9,551 nucleotides of DNA, from the NCBI GenBank assembly GCA_036378155.1, contig DASUXA010000103.1:1-9551 (forward strand). The letters are read 5' to 3'. The stretch comes from DASUXA01 sp036378155 (GTDB lineage: Bacteria > Actinomycetota > Actinomycetes > Mycobacteriales > Micromonosporaceae). Made by a program: the position numbers and the translations under genes. The notes beneath the pieces are model-generated. The model was not told the origin of the DNA. It saw only the letters and a list, made by a program, of their open reading frames with translations, and did not search any database. Shown here in pieces: positions 5,288-9,551 of this stretch. Every line of letters begins with the position of its first letter. Position 1 is the stretch's first letter.

Positions 5288-7822
5288 ATGCGGTACGTGA
5301 ACGCCCTCGCGGCGACCGTCGTCTCGGTTCTGCTGATGGTGGTACTGACCGTGGGCGGTGGACCGGTCCCGGCGCTCGGTCACGTCCTCGACCCCGCCGG
5401 CGGCGTGTGGAACTGGGGACGCGACGCCGCCACGGCGGGTTCCCAGACGGTACGACTGCACGGGATGCGCGCACCGGCGACGGTGTCGTTCGACTCCGCC
5501 GGGGTGCCCACCGTGCGTGCCCGGTCGGACCGCGACCTGTACCTCGCCGAGGGCTACCTGCACGCCACCTTCCGGCTGACCCAGCTCGACCAGTACCGGC
5601 GGGTCGCCGAGGGACGCCTGTCGGAGCTGGCGGGCCCCAGCACGCTCGAGTCCGACCGGTTCGAGCTGCAGATCGGTCTGCTGCGGACCGCGCAGGCGCT
5701 GTGGGCCGACACCCAGAAGGACAGCCCGGAGGCGCAGGCGCTGATCGCGTACAGCGAAGGTGTCAACGACCGGCTCGCCGAGCTGCGCCGAAGCGGTGAC
5801 TGGCCGGGCGTGTTCACCCTGACCGGGCTGTACCCGCGGGACTGGACCCCGGTCGACAGCCTCGCCATCCAGAACCTGCTGAGCCAGCAGCTCACCCTCA
5901 CCTCCGCCCCGCTGAACTACGCCTGGCTGGTCGACGCGCTCGGCAAGGAACGCACCATGCAGTGGTTCCCGGTGCTGCCGGTCAACGACCAGCGCCCCTA
6001 CGACGTCGGCCCGTACCGGAACCTCGGCGTCAGCCCGCTACCCGCCGAGCGCAACGCGAACGCCGCCGTGCCGGGCGGCGGCGGCGAGGCGTGTACGGTC
6101 GCGCCCGCCAGCCTCGACACCGCGTCCGGGTTCGGTCCCGCCGAGCGCGCCATCCTCACCCAGTTCCAGCGGCTGCCGCAGACGCAGACTCACACGTTCT
6201 CGGCGAGCAACAGTTGGGTGGCGAACGGACCGGCGGTCGCCGGCGGCCGCTCGATGCTTGCCGGCGACCCGCACCTGCAGCTGTCCCTGCCGTCGTACTG
6301 GTACCAACTGGCGCTGTCCGCCCCGGAAACCGAGGTCACCGGCGCGAGCCTGGTCGGTCTGCCCGGCGTGGTGATCGGACACAACGCGCGGATCGCGTGG
6401 TCGATGACCGACGTACAGAACCAGTCGACGCTCTTCTACCGGGAGCAGACCAGCCCGGACCGCCCCGGTCAGTACTGCTGGCAGGGCAAGTGGCGCCACG
6501 TGCAGACGTTGCACTACACGATCCCGGTGCGCGGCGGCGCGGACGTCCCGCTCACCGTCGATCTGACGGTACACGGCCCGATGGTCAAGGCGATGGAGCA
6601 GACCGTCGCCATCTCGTGGATGGGCGACTACCCGGCGCACCTGATGAGGGCGATCCTCGCCGTCAACAAGGCGGGCAACTACCAGCAGTTCCGCGAGGCG
6701 CTGAGCGACTGGCACTCGCCGACGCTCAATTTCACCTACGCCGACGACCAGGGCAACATCGCGATCATGGCAGCCGGGTACTTCCCGATCATCAAGGCGG
6801 GGGAGCCGTGGCTGCCGCTGTCGGGCACCGGCGGCAGCGACATCGTCGGCACCATCCCGTACGCGGCGGCGCCGCAGGTGTACAACCCGCCGAGCCACGT
6901 CGCGGCGAGCGCGAACCAGCGTCCGGTCGGTCCCGACTACCCGTACTACATCGGCACCAGCCTGAACGCCTTCGACAACGGGTACCGCGCCGACCAGATC
7001 TACGCGTACCTGGAGAGCCACCCGTCGATGACCGCCGACGACTTCCGGACGCTGCAGATGGACGTCACCGACAACCTGGCGACCAGAATCGTGCCCCGGT
7101 TGACCAAGGCGCTCGCGGACACGCCGTTGGACGGCGCTCAACGAGCCGCCCTCGATCAGCTCAGGAGCTGGGACAGCCGGATGACCGCGACGTCGCCGGG
7201 CGCGAGCATCTGGTGGACGTTCTGGTCGAACTACCTGTCCGTGGTCTTCCAGCCCTGGTGGGACGCCACCCACGTGCGGGTCGACGTGGACCCCCAGGTC
7301 CTCTCCGTCTCCGCCGGACTACCCAGCCTGGACGAGGACCTCGAGGCGTGGACCCTGCGCGACCCGGACAACCCCGCGTTCAGCCCACCGGGTCGCCCGC
7401 ACGGCGACGCCGCCACCGCGATGCGCGCCGCCTTCGCGAAGACTGTCTCGGACCTGCGCAAGAAGCTGGGCGACGACCCGTCGACGTGGCAGTGGTCGCG
7501 GCTGCACACCCGCGAGATCCCGTCGCTGCTGGGCGCGGCGGCTCTCGGGTACGGTCCGAAGCCGTCCGAAGGGGACCGGTGGACGGTGAACGCCGCCGAA
7601 GGGGACATGAATTCGTCGTGGGGCCCGAGTTGGCGGATGGTCATCGACTGGACCGGTACGAAGACCGCGACCGCGACCGCCGTGTACCCCGGAGGCCAGA
7701 GCGACAACCCGACGTCGCCGTGGTACCGGAACTTCATCGCCGACTGGTGGAACGGGCGTCAGCGTCCGATGCCGCCGACCGGCGACACGTCGACCCGGTG
7801 GACGCTGACGCCGGCGAGTTGA
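5288..7822 (+). CDS. Exported penicillin-acylase-family (S45) Ntn hydrolase
   Basis: This 844-aa precursor belongs to the N-terminal-nucleophile acylases, which hydrolyse amide bonds between an acyl group and an amine. Residues 1 to about 24 are a hydrophobic segment (signal peptide or membrane anchor), so the enzyme should act outside the membrane. The alpha-chain region is about 45-285. The nucleophile is predicted to be Ser307 (codon 6206-6208) in FSASNSWVANG; self-cleavage before Ser307 would free the beta chain (307-844). Other family marks are GDPHL (326-330), LPGVVIGHNARIAW (358-371) and NFTYADDQGNI (481-491), whose Asn is likely the oxyanion-hole residue. The C-terminus has VYPGGQSDNPTSPWY, typical of actinobacterial members. 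The chosen ATG is preceded by GGGGGA at a 6-nt gap and begins the signal segment; codons further upstream look non-coding. It diverges from the NRPS genes and lies 15 nt before a membrane-protein gene. The substrate is unknown: a product-trimming role like that of PvdQ in pyoverdine maturation, quorum-signal cleavage or a housekeeping role are all possible. Confidence 0.92.
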   Translation: MRYVNALAATVVSVLLMVVLTVGGGPVPALGHVLDPAGGVWNWGRDAATAGSQTVRLHGMRAPATVSFDSAGVPTVRARSDRDLYLAEGYLHATFRLTQLDQYRRVAEGRLSELAGPSTLESDRFELQIGLLRTAQALWADTQKDSPEAQALIAYSEGVNDRLAELRRSGDWPGVFTLTGLYPRDWTPVDSLAIQNLLSQQLTLTSAPLNYAWLVDALGKERTMQWFPVLPVNDQRPYDVGPYRNLGVSPLPAERNANAAVPGGGGEACTVAPASLDTASGFGPAERAILTQFQRLPQTQTHTFSASNSWVANGPAVAGGRSMLAGDPHLQLSLPSYWYQLALSAPETEVTGASLVGLPGVVIGHNARIAWSMTDVQNQSTLFYREQTSPDRPGQYCWQGKWRHVQTLHYTIPVRGGADVPLTVDLTVHGPMVKAMEQTVAISWMGDYPAHLMRAILAVNKAGNYQQFREALSDWHSPTLNFTYADDQGNIAIMAAGYFPIIKAGEPWLPLSGTGGSDIVGTIPYAAAPQVYNPPSHVAASANQRPVGPDYPYYIGTSLNAFDNGYRADQIYAYLESHPSMTADDFRTLQMDVTDNLATRIVPRLTKALADTPLDGAQRAALDQLRSWDSRMTATSPGASIWWTFWSNYLSVVFQPWWDATHVRVDVDPQVLSVSAGLPSLDEDLEAWTLRDPDNPAFSPPGRPHGDAATAMRAAFAKTVSDLRKKLGDDPSTWQWSRLHTREIPSLLGAAALGYGPKPSEGDRWTVNAAEGDMNSSWGPSWRMVIDWTGTKTATATAVYPGGQSDNPTSPWYRNFIADWWNGRQRPMPPTGDTSTRWTLTPAS

Positions 7823-7837
7823 TGGGGTGAGCGACGC

Positions 7838-8317
7838 ATGACCGAGGTGGAAACGCACGAGACGGCTCCGGCGCCGCCCGAGGCGGTGACGTCGTCGACC
7901 GGGTCGGCGACCGGAGTCGGTACCCGCGCCACGGTCGCCGGGCTCGTCGCCGCGGTACTGATCGTGACGCTGGCGACCGTCGCGCATCTGTGGTTCGCGC
8001 CGTTCGTCGTCGGTGTGGCGCTGGGCGCGGTCACCCGGCTCCGGGCGGTCCGGGTGCGCACGGCGCTGCTCACCGCGGTCGCGGCGGCGCTGGTCGGCTG
8101 GGCGGTACCGCTGGTGTGGCGAGCGGTCGTGGGCGAGCCGGTGATCGCGGCGGCGGGCGCGACGGTCGCCGTGGCGGGGCTGCCCGCCCTCGGCTGGCTG
8201 CTGGTCGTCGTCGCCCTGCTCGTCGCGGTGATCCAGGGCATGCTCGGAGTCTGGCTGAGTCGGGCGCTGAGCGGTCTGTTCACAGGTCGGCGCCGCCCGC
8301 CGGACCCGGCGGACTGA
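7838..8317 (+). CDS. Small integral membrane protein, unknown function
   Basis: This 159-aa protein starts with a polar, Thr/Ala/Pro-rich tail of about 30 residues. It then has hydrophobic stretches at about 31-49, 52-65, 75-94 and 102-140, consistent with roughly four membrane helices, and ends in a basic/proline tail (GRRRPPDPAD). Arginines at 67, 69, 72 and 74 form a basic loop that should face the cytoplasm. I recognise no family motif. The ATG lies 15 nt after the acylase stop, with GGGG 10 nt upstream, so the two genes are probably co-transcribed and may be translationally coupled. From this position it could hold the acylase at the membrane, help export, or be unrelated. It is too small for a complete MFS- or RND-type exporter. 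Confidence 0.8.
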   Translation: MTEVETHETAPAPPEAVTSSTGSATGVGTRATVAGLVAAVLIVTLATVAHLWFAPFVVGVALGAVTRLRAVRVRTALLTAVAAALVGWAVPLVWRAVVGEPVIAAAGATVAVAGLPALGWLLVVVALLVAVIQGMLGVWLSRALSGLFTGRRRPPDPAD

Positions 8318-8362
8318 TCCGGTCGCCGGTCGCCCCTGGACGCCGAGAACGAGGATTCTGGC

Positions 8363-9496
8363 ATGAGCCTCACCGCCCGACAGCTCAACCGCGCCACGCT
8401 GCGGCGGCAGATGCTGCTGACGCGCGAACGGCTGGACCCGGTCGACGCGGTGCGCCGCGTCGTCGCCCTGCAGGCGCAGGAGCCCGCGTCGCCGTACCTC
8501 GCGCTGTGGAACCGGCTCGTCGACTTCGACGCGGCGGCGCTCGACGCCGCGTTCGCCGACTACGCGGTGGTCAAGGCTACGCTGATGCGCATCACGTTGC
8601 ACGTCGTGCACGCCGACGACTACCCGGACTTCCACAACGCGCTGACGCCCAGCCTGCGCGCCTCGCGGCTGGGTGACCGCCGGTTCCATGCCAGCGGGCT
8701 GTCCATCGAGGACGTCGACGCGCTGCTGCCGCACCTCGCCGAGTTCGCCGCGCGCCCGCGTACCGGCGCCGAGGTCGAGGACATGCTCGAGGCGCGACTC
8801 GGGGAACGCCGGAAGGGCGTGTGGTGGGCGATGCGGACGTTCGCGCCGCTGTACCACGTGCCCACCGGTGGACCGTGGTCGTTCGGTACGCCGTCGTCCT
8901 TCGTCGCCGCCGGCACCAAGCCCGATCCGGACAGCCAGGACGAGTCGGTGCGCTGGCTGCTCCTGCGGTACCTGCAGGCGTTCGGCCCGGCTTCGGCACA
9001 GGACTTCGCGCAGTTCACGATTCTGCGCCGGCCGGTGGTGGCGGCGGCGCTGGACGCGCTGGGCGACAAGGTGGTCGAGGTGGCGGGTCCGGCGGGGACC
9101 AGGCTGTACGACGTGCCCGGCGCCGAGTACCCGTCCGAGGACGCGGTCGCCCCGCCGCGGCTGCTGCCCATGTGGGACAGCGTCCTGCTCGCCTACGCCG
9201 ACCGTGGTCGGGTGATTCCGCCCGAGTACCGTCGGCTGGTCACCCGGCAGAACGGCGACGTGCTGCCGACGCTGCTCGTCGACGGGTACGTCGCCGGGGT
9301 GTGGCGCCCGGTGGACGGGGGTATCGAAGCGACCGCGTTCCACCCGTTGCCGGACGAGGCGTGGGCGGGACTGGCGACGGAAGCCGCCGCGCTCACCGCG
9401 TTCCTCGCCGATCGCGATCCTGCCGTGTACCGGCGGTACGGGCACTGGTGGGACAAGGGTTTCCCGAGCGCGCAGGTACGGGTACTGCCCGGCTGA
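8363..9496 (+). CDS. HTH_42 (PF06224) winged-helix protein, AlkZ-like DNA glycosylase candidate
   Basis: This 377-aa protein has the length and layout of the HTH_42/AlkZ/YcaQ superfamily of tandem winged-helix proteins. Its N-terminal segment includes VVALQAQEPASPYLALWNRL. Gln37-Ala38-Gln39 matches the catalytic QxQ motif of Streptomyces AlkZ, the azinomycin-resistance glycosylase that unhooks DNA crosslinks; E. coli YcaQ has QxD there. A conserved strand VVKATLMRITLHVVHADDY (69-87) follows, and the C-terminal part includes LPMWDSVLLAYADR and LLVDGYVAGVW, seen in family members. Many actinomycete paralogues are labelled only winged helix DNA-binding domain-containing protein and have no tested activity. 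The ATG has GAGGA 7 nt upstream and sits 45 nt after the membrane-protein gene, suggesting one rightward operon. Near an NRPS it could provide self-resistance to a DNA-alkylating product; a general repair role is the alternative. The family call is firm, the activity is inferred. Confidence 0.88.
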   Translation: MSLTARQLNRATLRRQMLLTRERLDPVDAVRRVVALQAQEPASPYLALWNRLVDFDAAALDAAFADYAVVKATLMRITLHVVHADDYPDFHNALTPSLRASRLGDRRFHASGLSIEDVDALLPHLAEFAARPRTGAEVEDMLEARLGERRKGVWWAMRTFAPLYHVPTGGPWSFGTPSSFVAAGTKPDPDSQDESVRWLLLRYLQAFGPASAQDFAQFTILRRPVVAAALDALGDKVVEVAGPAGTRLYDVPGAEYPSEDAVAPPRLLPMWDSVLLAYADRGRVIPPEYRRLVTRQNGDVLPTLLVDGYVAGVWRPVDGGIEATAFHPLPDEAWAGLATEAAALTAFLADRDPAVYRRYGHWWDKGFPSAQVRVLPG

Positions 9497-9525
9497 CAGC
9501 TGCTTCCCCTGCTGAACGGGGCGGC

Positions 9526-9551
9526 GGTCGACGGTGCTCGCACCGTCGACC
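9526..9551 (+). terminator. Perfect hairpin after the AlkZ-like gene, likely terminator
   Basis: GGTCGACGGTGC and GCACCGTCGACC are perfect 12-bp arms around a TC centre; with a realistic loop this is an 11-bp stem closed by CTCG. It starts 29 nt after the TGA stop of the last rightward gene and runs to the window edge. A T-tract beyond the edge cannot be checked. The long, exact, GC-rich stem at this position fits a transcription terminator, which would close the rightward operon. Confidence 0.7.

Noticed and set aside
4501..5799. Plus-strand frame of 432 codons across the divergent promoter region
   Set aside because: It spans the antisense of the adenylation gene, the intergenic region and an out-of-frame part of the acylase; no motif supports it.
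5962..7830. Second plus-strand frame of 622 codons inside the acylase gene
   Set aside because: It is a frame-shifted reading of the acylase, extremely Arg/Pro/Gly-rich; the acylase frame carries all family motifs.
8318..8362. Tandem GGTCGCC repeat between the membrane-protein and AlkZ-like genes
   Set aside because: Two 7-bp copies in GC-rich DNA are expected by chance, with no symmetry or spacing that suggests a function.
7319..9445. Minus-strand open frame of 708 codons under the acylase, membrane-protein and AlkZ-like genes
   Set aside because: It runs antisense through three genes with good starts and family motifs, and is Arg-rich with no recognisable domain.
9506..9521. CCCC/GGGG short inverted repeat before the right-edge hairpin
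   Set aside because: Only four base pairs around a long loop, and the neighbouring 12-bp hairpin is a far better terminator.

Overview
The window is very GC-rich, with strong G/C bias at third codon positions and long spurious antisense ORFs. It encodes modular peptide-synthesis enzymes, an S45 (penicillin-acylase type) hydrolase and an HTH_42/AlkZ-type protein. This combination points to an actinomycete. The frequent GGTAC/GTACC strings recall Micromonosporaceae, but that is only an impression.

Layout: two gene sets diverge from a short intergenic region at about 5113-5287. Leftward (minus strand) run a free-standing NRPS adenylation enzyme (3475-5112) and then a large NRPS protein, T-C-A*-T (36-3350). 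Its built-in adenylation domain (A*) has lost the P-loop (A3), A5 and A8 motifs and the catalytic A10 lysine. A perfect 22-nt palindrome at the left edge follows the NRPS stop. Rightward (plus strand) run a secreted or membrane-anchored penicillin-acylase-family Ntn hydrolase (5288-7822), a small four-helix membrane protein (7838-8317) and an HTH_42/AlkZ-like protein with a QAQ motif at residues 37-39 (8363-9496). The plus-strand set ends in a perfect 12-bp-arm hairpin at the right edge.

How the genes may work together (inference): the free-standing A enzyme, which has all core motifs, would load one or both carrier domains of the T-C-A*-T protein in trans. The C domain would join two units. 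No thioesterase or reductase is present, so release is spontaneous or needs a partner outside the window. The exported acylase could trim an N-acyl group from the product during or after export. The AlkZ-like protein could be a DNA glycosylase giving self-protection, which would make the product a DNA-damaging compound. The general logic (NRPS, extracytoplasmic hydrolase, DNA-level resistance) resembles colibactin, but the enzyme families differ. HTH_42 and S45 proteins are also common in actinomycete genomes, so the plus-strand genes could be unrelated neighbours.

No tRNA, rRNA, CRISPR array, insertion sequence or integrase was seen. No stretch longer than 300 bases lacks a gene.
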